From: Traorella massiliensis
GTDB lineage: Bacteria; Bacillota_I; Bacilli_A; Erysipelotrichales; Erysipelotrichaceae
Length of the DNA: 64,000 nt
Reading direction: 5' to 3'
Assembly: GCF_900104665.1 (NCBI RefSeq)
Contig: NZ_LT629968.1
Coordinates: 1 to 64,000 of the forward strand
The position numbers and the translations under genes are program-made. The notes under the pieces were generated by a model. That model had not been told where the DNA came from and did no database searches. It worked only from the letters and a program-made list of their open reading frames with translations. Positions 7,812-16,944 of this stretch are shown piece by piece (the stretch's first letter is position 1; every line of letters begins with the position of its first letter).

Positions 7812-9620
7812 ATGAAGAAATATTCGATATGGAGCAATTATAAATATCTTTATGCATATATGTGGAAGTACAGTCCTAGGCTTGTTGTTGATAATATCCT
7901 AGAAGTTATTACCAATGCTCTTCAACCTCTTATAGGAGTTATTTTTCCTTCGATGATCGTGGGTTTGCTTGAAAGAGGAAGTGATGTTCAGCGTTTGATT
8001 TTTACTTGTCTTTTTGCGTTTGCGTTAGCGGGTGTCTTAAGTGGTTTAGCGAATTATTTTAAAAATAGAAACTGGTTTTATTATATTTTTATTCGCTGTG
8101 AAATCTTTTGGCCTTTATTGATGAATAAATCAATGGATATGGATTATGCTTTATATGAAATGGAAGATGTACAGAATAGTATGAGTAAGGCCCAAAGTGC
8201 AATTAATTTCAATCAACGTGGAATTGAAGGCTTTTATCATCAAAATATTCTTTTATTAACGAGTATATTGGGCTTAGGACTCTATATTCTTATCATTTCA
8301 AACATTCATCTTTTATTAGTAGTATTTCTTGTAATTCTATCTTTGATTCAATATCTTTTCTATGTTATTGCGAAAAGATATGATGATGCACATCGTAATG
8401 AACAGGCAAAAAGAGAGCGTCATCAGCGTTATTTTTTCAATAGTAGCAGCGAAGTAAAAAATGGTAAAGATATTCGTATCTATCAGCTTCAAAACTGGCT
8501 GACTTCGATTTTTGAGCGTTATAATCGGGATTATCAGCATCAGGAAGCCAAAACAAAGAGTTTATATTATTTATATGATTTTGTAGGTTTAGTTCTACAA
8601 CTAATAAGAGATGGCGTATGTTATGGATATTTAATATATTTATTAACACAGGGATTGAATATCAGTGAATTTGTCTTATATTTGGGAGTGGTCAGTGGTT
8701 TTGGCAGCTGGTTTAGTCAGATCAGTGAGAGTATTGCATCTCTTTCAAGATGCCTTATGGAAATAAGATATTATCGTGAATATTTGGATATGAAAAATAT
8801 CTATTTACATGATAATGGAAAAGTTGTTTTACCAGATCAGAATCAAACTTTTGAAATTGAGTTTGATGATGTATGCTTTTCATATCCTGACAGTGATCGT
8901 TTGATATTGAATCACGTTTCATTCAAAATTGATTCTTCTGAAAAAATAGCTTTAGTAGGGGTGAATGGAGCAGGAAAAACAACACTTGTGAAAATGCTAT
9001 GTGGTTTTTATAAACCGACATCCGGGCGTATTCTTATCAATGGCATTGATCTTAATGAGCTGGATATCAATCAATATTTTGATCAAGTTGCTGTATTATT
9101 TCAGGATTCTGTTTTATTTTCTTATACAATTGCTCAGAATGTTACAGGATTAAAAGATGATCAAATTGATCGAAATAAACTTATCGAAGTATTAAAGAAA
9201 AGTGGTTTATATGAGAAAGTTGCTTCTTTGTCTAAAAAAGAAAACACATATATTGGCAAGGATATAGAAAAAGAGGGGATTCAATTATCAGGGGGACAGA
9301 TACAAAAATTATTTTTAGCACGTGCTCTTTATAAAAATGCCCATCTTTTGATTTTAGATGAACCAACAGCAGCCTTAGATGCGATTGCGGAAAGTGAAAT
9401 GTATGATCAGTATGCTTCTTTAGTTAAGAATAAAACTTCACTGTTCATTTCTCATCGTTTATCATCGACACGTTTTTGTGATCGTATCTTCTTTTTAGAA
9501 AAAGGAAAGATAGCTGAATGTGGGACTCATGATGAATTGATGGAAAAGAATGGTTTATATGCCAATATGTTTTATATACAGAGTCAGTATTATAAGGAGA
9601 TGAGCGAAGATGAAGCTTAA
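7812..9620 (+). CDS. ABC exporter, TMD-NBD half-transporter A
   Basis: 602 residues. An N-terminal six-helix exporter domain (about 20-320) is followed by an ATPase domain with Walker A GVNGAGKTT, signature LSGGQIQK, Walker B LLILDEPTAALD and H-loop ISHRLS, all intact. GGGGTGAT precedes the ATG, and TATAAT lies shortly upstream. The gene overlaps the next half-transporter by 11 bp, so the two likely form a heterodimer in the cytoplasmic membrane. Position behind an AgrC/AgrA-like pair suggests peptide or antimicrobial export or detoxification, with no substrate gene in view. Confidence 0.88.
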   Translation: MKKYSIWSNYKYLYAYMWKYSPRLVVDNILEVITNALQPLIGVIFPSMIVGLLERGSDVQRLIFTCLFAFALAGVLSGLANYFKNRNWFYYIFIRCEIFWPLLMNKSMDMDYALYEMEDVQNSMSKAQSAINFNQRGIEGFYHQNILLLTSILGLGLYILIISNIHLLLVVFLVILSLIQYLFYVIAKRYDDAHRNEQAKRERHQRYFFNSSSEVKNGKDIRIYQLQNWLTSIFERYNRDYQHQEAKTKSLYYLYDFVGLVLQLIRDGVCYGYLIYLLTQGLNISEFVLYLGVVSGFGSWFSQISESIASLSRCLMEIRYYREYLDMKNIYLHDNGKVVLPDQNQTFEIEFDDVCFSYPDSDRLILNHVSFKIDSSEKIALVGVNGAGKTTLVKMLCGFYKPTSGRILINGIDLNELDINQYFDQVAVLFQDSVLFSYTIAQNVTGLKDDQIDRNKLIEVLKKSGLYEKVASLSKKENTYIGKDIEKEGIQLSGGQIQKLFLARALYKNAHLLILDEPTAALDAIAESEMYDQYASLVKNKTSLFISHRLSSTRFCDRIFFLEKGKIAECGTHDELMEKNGLYANMFYIQSQYYKEMSEDEA

Positions 9621-11418
9621 AGAAACATGGGATTATGTAAGAAAATTTTACCGTATGATCCGAAAAGATCATCCGACAGTTTTGTTTTATGTGATACTTG
9701 GGGGAATTTTAAAAGGATTTATTCCCTACATATCTTTATATTATTCCAGTAAAATTTTAGATGCCTTATTAGCGTCTGATGTAGAATTAGCAAAGATGCA
9801 GATCATGATCCTTCTTGCTTCAACCTTTCTTTTAAGCTGTATCGAAAGAGCTTGTTATCAAAGCATGAGCGTTATTGCTGAATCTAGTTATTATGCAGTA
9901 TGGAAACAGACGGCACATAAGGCTTATGTTATGGAATATGAAGAATTTGAAAAAACGGAAACGATGGATAAGATACGAAGAGCTAAAAACGGTTCTAATG
10001 GCAGTGGTGGTGTTGAAAGTCAGATTTCGTCTTCTTATATCTTAGTTAGTAATTATACTTCGATTTTTTGTTCGCTCGTTTTTACGATACAGCTTTTGAT
10101 TCAAAGTAGGAATTCTTCAAATTTTATTATTTATACTATAATTTTATTACTTGTTTTTATTGCTTTTATGACAATGGAAAATTATATGCAGAAAAGACTG
10201 GCGAAAATTGAAGTAACGATGCAGCGTGACAATGAGCATATGAATTCTTTATCTGCTTATATCATTTCAAGTGCTTTGGATGTTCAAAACGGTAAAGATA
10301 TTCGTTTATATCGTATGAAGGATTTGATCAATTACTGGTACCATGTTTTTAATAAAAAAATTAATCAAGTGTTTAAAAAATATGCGGATACTGCGGGTAC
10401 TTATTATGGAATCATTGCCTTTTTCATGCAGATATTTACTGCCTTTGTATATATTTATGTAGGGTTGAGTGTATTAGATGGAAATATCAGTATTGGTGAT
10501 GTATTGCTTTATACGGGAAGTATTACCCGTTTAAGTACGACTTTTAATGAAGCGATCAGCGGGTATAATCAATTAGTTTATCGGTTTGAATATTTGGGTA
10601 ATTTTGAAGAATTCATTAATTCTAAAAATATGCATTATGAAGGTACTCTACCAATTGAAAAAAGAGATGATTATCAGTATGAGTTTGAATTTAAGAATGT
10701 TTCTTTTAAATATCCAAATACTGATAACTATGTATTGAAGAACATAGATTTAAAACTGAAAGTGAATCAACGATTAGCGATCGTAGGACAGAATGGTGCT
10801 GGTAAGACAACTTTGATTAAATTATTATGCCGTTTATATGAACCTAGTGAGGGTGAAATCTTATTGAATGGTATCAATATAGAAAAATACGATTATAAGG
10901 AATATACAGATATTTTTTCAGTTGTATTCCAGGATTTTAAATTATTTCCATTACCTTTAGATGAAAATATAGCCGGTAGCAGTGATGTAGACGAAGATAA
11001 GTGTCTTGAGGCACTTGATAAAGTATCACTGAAGGAAAAGGTATTGAGTTGGCCAGAGAAGCAGCATACACGTCTTTACAAGGATCTGGGCGATGGTGTG
11101 AATATCAGTGGTGGTGAAGCTCAAAAGATTGCGATTGCCCGTGCTTTATATAAGGATGCTCCTTTTGTGATCATGGATGAACCGACAGCAGCCCTTGATC
11201 CGTTAGCTGAAGCTGAAATCTATGAGAATTTAAATCAGTTAGTTAATGATAAAACAGCCATCTTTATTTCTCATCGTATGAGTTCATGTAAATTCTGTGA
11301 TGAAATCATCGTATTTGAAAATGGTGAGATCACTCAAAGAGGAACCCATGAATCATTGTTAGAAGAAGAGGGCTTGTATCAGCAGTTATGGAATGCTCAG
11401 GCTCAGTATTATGTATAA
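9610..11418 (+). CDS. ABC exporter, TMD-NBD half-transporter B
   Basis: 602 residues, the partner of the preceding gene. Membrane domain at about 20-330. The ATPase has Walker A GQNGAGKTT, signature ISGGEAQK, Walker B VIMDEPTAALD and H-loop ISHRMS. The signature's LSGGQ is altered to ISGGE, the only visible deviation. The start lies 11 bp inside the upstream gene with AAGGAGATG before it, so translation is coupled. A strong terminator follows, closing the exporter operon. Confidence 0.88.
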   Translation: MKLKETWDYVRKFYRMIRKDHPTVLFYVILGGILKGFIPYISLYYSSKILDALLASDVELAKMQIMILLASTFLLSCIERACYQSMSVIAESSYYAVWKQTAHKAYVMEYEEFEKTETMDKIRRAKNGSNGSGGVESQISSSYILVSNYTSIFCSLVFTIQLLIQSRNSSNFIIYTIILLLVFIAFMTMENYMQKRLAKIEVTMQRDNEHMNSLSAYIISSALDVQNGKDIRLYRMKDLINYWYHVFNKKINQVFKKYADTAGTYYGIIAFFMQIFTAFVYIYVGLSVLDGNISIGDVLLYTGSITRLSTTFNEAISGYNQLVYRFEYLGNFEEFINSKNMHYEGTLPIEKRDDYQYEFEFKNVSFKYPNTDNYVLKNIDLKLKVNQRLAIVGQNGAGKTTLIKLLCRLYEPSEGEILLNGINIEKYDYKEYTDIFSVVFQDFKLFPLPLDENIAGSSDVDEDKCLEALDKVSLKEKVLSWPEKQHTRLYKDLGDGVNISGGEAQKIAIARALYKDAPFVIMDEPTAALDPLAEAEIYENLNQLVNDKTAIFISHRMSSCKFCDEIIVFENGEITQRGTHESLLEEEGLYQQLWNAQAQYYV

Positions 11419-11419
11419 A

Positions 11420-11450
11420 AAGTTCACTTCATTATGAAGTGAGCTTTTTT
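11420..11450 (+). terminator. Terminator of the ABC exporter operon
   Basis: An 11-bp stem (AAGTTCACTTC / GAAGTGAGCTT, one G-U pair), ATTAT loop and seven T residues immediately after the stop codon. Confidence 0.88.
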
Positions 11451-11628
11451 TATATATTAGGAAATTTCATTTTTGATTAATAGAAAGATGATAAAAGAAA
11501 ATAAAAAAAGTTAAGTGTGATTTATGTTATGATAATATATATCATTAATTTGAAATTATAGTATCATTATAGTTATTAATATGATATAATATCTGTACAA
11601 AACATCTCATTTCTGTCAAGGAGGCATC

Positions 11629-12096
11629 ATGAAAGTCTTTTCTCTTTCCAACCGTTTCTATTACCGCGAATTCCCTGATCTGAAGAACACCGTTCTTCAT
11701 GATCTTGATGTCTACAACCGTGTCCTTCATAAGGCCTATAAATGTCTTTACGATCGTGCCTATAAGGGAGCCGCATTTAAGGACAGCGAGCTTCACCAGC
11801 TCCTTAAAAAGCAGTTTCATCTCAATGACTATATCCCTCTGTCTGCTGTCCATGAAGCCAAGGGCCTGCTAAAGGCTAATGCTGCCTTGAATAAAAAACT
11901 GATCCAGAAAACAGATAAAAGAATGAATAGGATCAGAATGAAGATCAGAGAAAAGGAAACGGAACTGGAAAAGGTCATCTGTGAAAAGGAAAAGATGATC
12001 CGGAAAACGAAACTGCATGGAACTACAGAAAAGGACTATCTGTATGAAGCAACTGTGATCGATCCTAGCACTAAGGAGCAAAAGAAGGAGATGTGA
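11629..12096 (+). pseudogene. Internally deleted TnpB-like protein (155 aa)
   Basis: The N-terminal ~140 residues resemble the start of IS605 OrfB/TnpB proteins: a pattern of LNDYIPLSAVHEAKGLLKAN followed by a lysine/arginine-rich helix pair. After VIDPS the reading jumps to EQKKEM, the C-terminal tail also seen at the window's left edge. The RuvC catalytic part and zinc finger expected in a ~400-residue TnpB are absent, yet the frame is kept across the junction. AAGGAGG precedes the ATG. As nuclease it must be inactive; whether the product is made, or binds its own right-end RNA, is unknown. TnpB assignment is inferred from pattern memory. Confidence 0.5.
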
Positions 12097-12193
12097 AGGT
12101 GCCGGTGGAACCACGCCGCTAGAAAGGCAGGTGGGTATGCAGATAGGGAGTCGCTTATTTGCATATGATTTTGGTTACAAAATCATTTTCTTG
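12074..12193 (+). repeat. Right end of IS605/TnpB-like element, copy 2 (candidate omega RNA region)
   Basis: Near-identical to 8-127. It includes a G-rich structured stretch after the stop codon and the perfect ATGATTTTG/CAAAATCAT hairpin at 12167-12188. In characterised TnpB systems the RNA scaffold covers this region and the guide is the sequence just beyond the right end, here starting TACATTAACAATTACTT. The RNA interpretation is inferred. Confidence 0.6.
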
Positions 12194-12365
12194 TACATTA
12201 ACAATTACTTCGATGCTCTTTGTAATTCAAATATGCTTATTTATTTAATATATCAACAAAAAGTATTATATTACAGATAAAGTCTCACATTAATTAAATG
12301 AAAATTGAAAAAATGCTTGGGTATCGTTATCTTATGATTTTTAAGATTCACTATTATCTATATTA

Positions 12366-12412
12366 ATAAAAAAGGTTCATGAAGCTTTATTTTAAGAGCT
12401 TTAATGAACCTT
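12366..12412 (-). terminator. Terminator of tRNA-Trp
   Basis: Read on the minus strand: a long stem AAGGTTCAT...ATGAACCTT extended by AAGC/GCTT, then six T residues, directly downstream of the tRNA-Trp gene. The rest of the interval 12194-12365 is AT-rich, and I see no gene in it. Confidence 0.75.
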
Positions 12413-12424
12413 GCTGTGTTTCTA

Positions 12425-12498
12425 TGGCAGGGGTAGCAAGAATTGAACTCGCATCAGCGGTTTTGGAGACCGTTATACTACCATTGTACTATACCCCT
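12425..12498 (-). tRNA. tRNA-Trp (anticodon CCA)
   Basis: On the minus strand the 74-nt sequence folds with a 7-bp acceptor stem AGGGGTA/TACCCCT, discriminator G and encoded CCA. The anticodon loop is CTCCAAA, reading CCA. The T-arm is GCGAG TTCAATT CTTGC. The anticodon stem has one A-C mismatch at its outer pair. Confidence 0.92.
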
Positions 12499-12539
12499 AA
12501 CTGCCATATAATATTATCATAATCACAAACTTTACGCAA

Positions 12540-12554
12540 GTATAAATTAAAAAG
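12540..12554. repeat. Target-site duplication, left copy (15 bp)
   Basis: GTATAAATTAAAAAG occurs here and identically at 13956-13970, immediately outside the ends of the insertion sequence. Confidence 0.88.
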
Positions 12555-13955
12555 TGTCGCCATTAAGGGAAAATGTCACCATCTCATATATTAAAAACTT
12601 GACTTCCTGTATTGTAATATACAGGAGGTATTTTTTATGAAAGACAAGCTTCTTGCTTTAAAACTCTTACAGCAGAAAATGCATGATTCATCCTTGACCT
12701 ATCCAATTATCTCTGAGAAAACCGGCTACTCCAAAAGACAGCTCATCCGTTTATCCGAATCTCTTTGCAGCAGTGCGGATATGGAGACTCTTTGCCGCCA
12801 TGCCAATGCAGGAAAAGAGCCTGTCAATAAAGCTCTTCATGATGAAATCCAATTCCTTATTGACCTTAAAAAGCCATATCCTTCTATTACAATATCACAG
12901 TTTCGTGATATTTTCTTTGAAGATATATTAAATAATCCTGCTATGTCCGATATCATTCATCAGTATCACCTAAAGCCCCGCAGCTTTAGCTGGTTCAGAA
13001 ATCTTTTTATCCAGCAGGGATGGAAATCTCCCGAAAGCAGAAAGCCTCTGAGAAGGGACGGCAGAGCCGTACATCCTTTGAGAGACCCTGCTCCGCAAAG
13101 AGGCATGCTCATCCAGATTGACGGTACGCCTTTCGACTGGATGGGAAACGGCGAAAACTGGACTTTACATCTGGCTGTGGACGATGCCACCACCGAACCT
13201 CTGGCAGGCTGTTTCATGCCCACCGAACGTCAGCTTGGCTACTGCTATGTCATGCATAATATTTTGACAAAATACGGAATTCCCATGTCGCTCTACTCTG
13301 ACAAGCATACCATCTTCCGATCTTCCAAAGAAGGATGCCTTACCCAATTTGGACTGATGATGGATGATCTTGGAATAGAGATGATATTCGCCAGCACACC
13401 ACAGGCAAAAGGACGCATCGAAAGATATAACGGCACCGTACAAAGAAGACTTCCAAATGATATCATACGGTTCGGCATCAAAGATTATGATACGCTCAAC
13501 AGATGGTTTGACACATTCTATCTGCCATATATCCGTCAGAAGTTTGCCTTTCTTCCCAAAGATCCCCATGATGCCTTTGTACCTCTGGATGGACATGACA
13601 TAGATTCCGTTTTCACTCTTCGCTATGAACGTATCATCAGGAACGATTCATTCAGTCTGAATGGTATCTATTACAGTCTGATCGATGAAAAGGGAGAGAT
13701 CATCCATATTCTCAATGATACTCCCGTCAATATCCGTATCAATGTATTCAACAATCAAATGTATGTTTTACGCTATGGGAAAAAGTATCCTGTGAAGATA
13801 GTCAGGGATAGAAGAAAAAGGATATCGGATATCGCTGAAAATCAAAAAGATTTACATGAAATACTCAACCATCTACATTCTCATAAGTAGAACCCGCTTC
13901 TATCAATGCTTGTTTATCTTTTCACAATAGGTGACATTTTCCCTTAACATTAACA
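12555..13955. mobile_element. IS1202-like insertion sequence (about 1.4 kb)
   Basis: The element begins TGTCGCCATTAAGGG and ends CCCTTAACATTAACA. Perfect 18-bp inverted repeats TTAAGGGAAAATGTCACC lie at 12563-12580 and 13930-13947, with TGT/ACA at the tips. Exact 15-bp duplications flank it. One DDE transposase gene fills it. Unusually long target duplications are typical of IS1202-type elements. Codon use and GC are higher than in the neighbouring genes, consistent with recent arrival. Boundaries are exact to within one or two bases. Confidence 0.85.
12637..13890 (+). CDS. IS1202/ISNCY-type DDE transposase
   Basis: 417 residues, intact. A helix-turn-helix lies near residues 20-45 (YPIISEKTGYSKRQLIRL). 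The RNase H-like core has Asp162 (QIDGTPF), Asp222 (LYSDKHTIF) and Glu262 (KGRIERYNGT), the DDE order of integrase-like transposases, and the C-terminal domain is beta-rich. GGAGG lies 8 bp before the ATG. It is the only gene between the 18-bp inverted repeats, so the insertion sequence appears complete and potentially active. Confidence 0.9.
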   Translation: MKDKLLALKLLQQKMHDSSLTYPIISEKTGYSKRQLIRLSESLCSSADMETLCRHANAGKEPVNKALHDEIQFLIDLKKPYPSITISQFRDIFFEDILNNPAMSDIIHQYHLKPRSFSWFRNLFIQQGWKSPESRKPLRRDGRAVHPLRDPAPQRGMLIQIDGTPFDWMGNGENWTLHLAVDDATTEPLAGCFMPTERQLGYCYVMHNILTKYGIPMSLYSDKHTIFRSSKEGCLTQFGLMMDDLGIEMIFASTPQAKGRIERYNGTVQRRLPNDIIRFGIKDYDTLNRWFDTFYLPYIRQKFAFLPKDPHDAFVPLDGHDIDSVFTLRYERIIRNDSFSLNGIYYSLIDEKGEIIHILNDTPVNIRINVFNNQMYVLRYGKKYPVKIVRDRRKRISDIAENQKDLHEILNHLHSHK

Positions 13956-13970
13956 GTATAAATTAAAAAG
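13956..13970. repeat. Target-site duplication, right copy (15 bp)
   Basis: Identical to 12540-12554. It overlaps the T-tract and the first bases of the trkH terminator hairpin, so the insertion occurred exactly at the 3' edge of that terminator. Confidence 0.88.
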
Positions 13971-13989
13971 AGAATCAGAATGATTCTCT
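13962..13989 (-). terminator. Terminator of trkA-trkH
   Basis: Minus-strand stem AGAGAATCA / TGATTCTCT with a three-base loop followed by TTTTT. It overlaps the TrkH stop codon. Confidence 0.85.
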
Positions 13990-15442
13990 ATAAATGTGTA
14001 TTTCTTCGATATGTTTGTGGAAGCATTGTGATCAGCAAAGGGAATATCTCCAATCTTCCTAAAAGCATACATAAGGAAAGAATAATTTTTGAAAGATTTG
14101 AAAAAGATGCAAAGTTACCTAAAGGACCGGCAATACCCAATCCTGGTCCAACATTTCCAAGGCAGGTAGCTACTGCTGAGAAGGTACTTTCAAAGTCAAA
14201 TCCGTCAAGAGATACAATGATCAATCCAAGAAAGAAAATTGAAATATAAGCCATAAAAAAGACAAATATTTGACTGATAACCTCATCACTGACAGCCTTT
14301 CCTTCAAAAGTAACGACATTGACACTTCTATCATGAAGCGTTTTTTTGATCGTATTCTTAAACTTTTTGAACATGATGACCCAGCGACTGACTTTCACTC
14401 CGCCTCCTGTAGAACCGGCACAGGCACCAATAAACATCAGTACTAAAAGCAATGTTTTAGAAAACTGTGGCCATAAATTGAAATCATAGCTTGAGAAACC
14501 AGTAGTAGTAATGATACTAGATACCTGGAAAGAAGAATGTCGCAAAGCTGTTAAGATATTTCCATAGAAAGGCCATAAATTTAATGTAATCAAAATAATA
14601 AAGGTAAGTGTGATACCTACATATGCTTTTACCTCTTCGCTAGCAAAAAGGGCTTTTTTATCCCATATAAGAATGTAGAAATAGAAGTTAAAATTAACGC
14701 CAAAAAGGAACATAAAGATAGTAATGATAACCTCATAAACGACATTATTATATTGACCAATGCTCTGATTTAAGATCGCAAAGCCACCAGTTCCTGCTGT
14801 ACCAAAAGCATTACACATCGCATCAAACAAAGGCATTCCTGCTAAACATAAAAGAGCAATTAATAAAATGGTTAAAAAAGTATAAATAATGTATAAAAGT
14901 GAAGCACTCTGACGTATTTTCGGAACAAGTTTGCCAACCATAGGACCAGGTGATTCAGCACGCATAATATGCATGTTATGATCATTTCCCTGCATTTTCA
15001 CAATAGAAAGAATGAAAACAAGGACTCCCATCCCGCCAATCCAGTGTGAGAAGCAACGCCAGAATGTAGCACAACGAGCAATAGATTCCACATCAGCAAT
15101 AACGCTTGAGCCAGTTGTGGTAAAACCAGAAACAATTTCAAAGAAGGCATCGATATAAGTAGGAGTTGCATTTGTCAATAAAAGTGGAATGGCACCTATT
15201 AAAGACATAAAAACCCATGCCAGTGAGACAATGACCAATCCTTCTTTCGCATAAATTGTTTTATTTTTAATTGGAACTTTTAAAGATAATAAATACAGGG
15301 CAAGACAAAAAATTGATGTATAGGCGAAATATACCGTACAAGATTCCTGATAAATCAGTCCTACAACAAAAGGAAAAAGCAAAAGAGCTGCTTCCACTCC
15401 CATTACAATACCTAAAACACGTAATATCATTCGTTTATTCAT
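13988..15442 (-). CDS. trkH: TrkH-family potassium uptake protein
   Basis: A 484-residue polytopic membrane protein, the channel-like subunit of the Trk/Ktr potassium importer. The selectivity-filter segments of the four membrane-pore-membrane units can be seen as FTTTGSSV, FGTAGTGGF, ITTTGFSSY and GNVGPGLG. It starts 2 bp after the trkA stop on the same strand, with GAGGGAT before its ATG, so the two form one operon. An IS1202-like element is inserted just past its terminator without damaging the gene. Confidence 0.92.
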   Translation of the reverse strand: MNKRMILRVLGIVMGVEAALLLFPFVVGLIYQESCTVYFAYTSIFCLALYLLSLKVPIKNKTIYAKEGLVIVSLAWVFMSLIGAIPLLLTNATPTYIDAFFEIVSGFTTTGSSVIADVESIARCATFWRCFSHWIGGMGVLVFILSIVKMQGNDHNMHIMRAESPGPMVGKLVPKIRQSASLLYIIYTFLTILLIALLCLAGMPLFDAMCNAFGTAGTGGFAILNQSIGQYNNVVYEVIITIFMFLFGVNFNFYFYILIWDKKALFASEEVKAYVGITLTFIILITLNLWPFYGNILTALRHSSFQVSSIITTTGFSSYDFNLWPQFSKTLLLVLMFIGACAGSTGGGVKVSRWVIMFKKFKNTIKKTLHDRSVNVVTFEGKAVSDEVISQIFVFFMAYISIFFLGLIIVSLDGFDFESTFSAVATCLGNVGPGLGIAGPLGNFASFSNLSKIILSLCMLLGRLEIFPLLITMLPQTYRRNTHL

Positions 15443-15444
15443 AC

Positions 15445-16803
15445 TTATCCCTCAAGAATATCATTCAGATCGTTTAAACCTGAACGAGTTGTTACCAAAA
15501 CAATATTGTCCTTAGGAAGAATAACTTCATTACCATCTGGTAAGAGAACATGACGATTTCTTACAATGCAGGCAATCAATACCTGTGATTTGATTTTCAA
15601 ATCCTTCAATGGAACATTAGGTTTTTTAAATGTATCGGCAACTTTAAATTCTAATGCCTCAACTTCATCATTAATGATCTTTGTTAAAGTTTCAACATTA
15701 CTTCCCATAGAATTATGCATAGCACGTACATAACGGGTAATCTGATTTGCTACTACTTTCTTTGGAGAAACAATAGTATCAAGTCCAACATCACTTAGGA
15801 GTTCTCCAAAATCAATACGATTTACTTTCGCAATCGTTTTCTTTACATTGGCACGATTTGCATATAAAGCCAAAAGAATATTTTCTTCATCCATACCTGT
15901 CAGTGTTATGAAGGCATCAGTTTCATTTAAACCTTCTTCTAATAAAATATCCGGTTCTGTCGCATCAGCATTAATAATTGTTGCTTTTGGAAGCTTATAT
16001 GCCAATTCTTTAGCCTTTTCTTCATTCATTTCCACAATAGTAACATTATAGTTCATTTCAAGTAGCATCTTACTCAGATAATAAGCAATTCTGCCACCGC
16101 CAATGATCATGATATTTTTAATTTTTGGACGAGGGACGCCGATTGCTTTAAAGAACAATAAGATTTCAGTTGGCTTAGCTGTAATAGAAACTTTGTCACC
16201 TTCCTGGAATATAAAATTTCCATCAGGTATAATTGCCTGGCTATTACGTAAGACAGCACATACCAAGACTTTGACACCACTGATATTTTCTAATTTTTTT
16301 AAAGGTGTACCAATGAGAACTGAATCAGCTTTAACTTTAAACTCGACAAGATCCACAAGTCCTTTCGCAAAAGAATCATTTTTTATAGCACTTGGAAACC
16401 GCAAAGAACGAGCAATTTCAACAGCCGTTTGAAATTCTGGATTGACAGACATTGATAATCCTAAATCAGTCTGTATGTAATGAATGTCATTGGCATATTC
16501 AGGATTACGAACACGTGCAATCGTATGCTTAACTCCAAGTTTTTTCGCTAAAAGACAGCAAAGCAGATTCACTTCATCTGAACTGGTAACTGCAATTAAT
16601 AAGTCTGCTTCTTTTACTCCTGCTTCAATCAAAACATCTCTTGAGGCAGCATTTCCTTGAATACACAGACAATCCATCGTATTTGTAGTATGGCTGACAA
16701 CTCTTTCATTTTTATCGATAATAACGACATCATGTCCTTCTTTAGATAACTGGAGTGAAACGGTTTGACCAACTTTCCCATCCCCGCATACAACTATTTT
16801 CAT
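15445..16803 (-). CDS. trkA: TrkA potassium uptake regulatory protein
   Basis: 452 residues from the chosen start (MKIVVCGDGKVGQ). It has two tandem RCK units, each with an N-terminal nucleotide-binding fold (VVCGDGKVG at the start, IMIIGGGRIAYYLS near residue 225) and a C-terminal TrkA-C part (around 140-215 and 380-450). It is the cytoplasmic gating subunit for TrkH, encoded immediately downstream. The ATG at 16803 is preceded by GAGG; a longer reading from 16842 lacks a ribosome site and adds residues absent from the family. Confidence 0.93.
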   Translation of the reverse strand: MKIVVCGDGKVGQTVSLQLSKEGHDVVIIDKNERVVSHTTNTMDCLCIQGNAASRDVLIEAGVKEADLLIAVTSSDEVNLLCCLLAKKLGVKHTIARVRNPEYANDIHYIQTDLGLSMSVNPEFQTAVEIARSLRFPSAIKNDSFAKGLVDLVEFKVKADSVLIGTPLKKLENISGVKVLVCAVLRNSQAIIPDGNFIFQEGDKVSITAKPTEILLFFKAIGVPRPKIKNIMIIGGGRIAYYLSKMLLEMNYNVTIVEMNEEKAKELAYKLPKATIINADATEPDILLEEGLNETDAFITLTGMDEENILLALYANRANVKKTIAKVNRIDFGELLSDVGLDTIVSPKKVVANQITRYVRAMHNSMGSNVETLTKIINDEVEALEFKVADTFKKPNVPLKDLKIKSQVLIACIVRNRHVLLPDGNEVILPKDNIVLVTTRSGLNDLNDILEG

Positions 16804-16944
16804 AATTACCTCACTTATATATCCTAGATAAATCAGAACCATTATAGCACGTTAAAATAACTTGTAAATATGCATAAGTGACAGTTTTGACATTTTTGTT
16901 TGATTGAAGTGTGTTATAATGAAAAAACCAAAGGAGAGATTGTC

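Larger units (their letters stand above)
11629..12193 (+). mobile_element. Miniature IS605/TnpB-like element
   Basis: The element contains a short in-frame remnant of a TnpB-like gene and an intact right end identical (118/120) to the copy at the window's left edge. Its right boundary is at 12193, where the two copies diverge after TTTTCTTG. The left boundary was not located; it lies between the exporter terminator (11450) and the ORF start, in an AT-rich region with a TATAAT promoter (11586-11591). With about 0.6 kb instead of the usual 1.3 kb or more, this is a deletion derivative that kept both coding ends. Confidence 0.55.

Noticed and set aside
12500-12545. Possible dif/xrs-like site next to the IS1202-like element
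   Set aside because: Some AT-rich half-site similarity exists, but neither 11-bp arm fits a Xer site and the region doubles as the tRNA-Trp promoter.
13988-16842. Short plus-strand frames across trkH and trkA
   Set aside because: Both minus-strand genes are complete and conserved; the opposite frames have no independent support.
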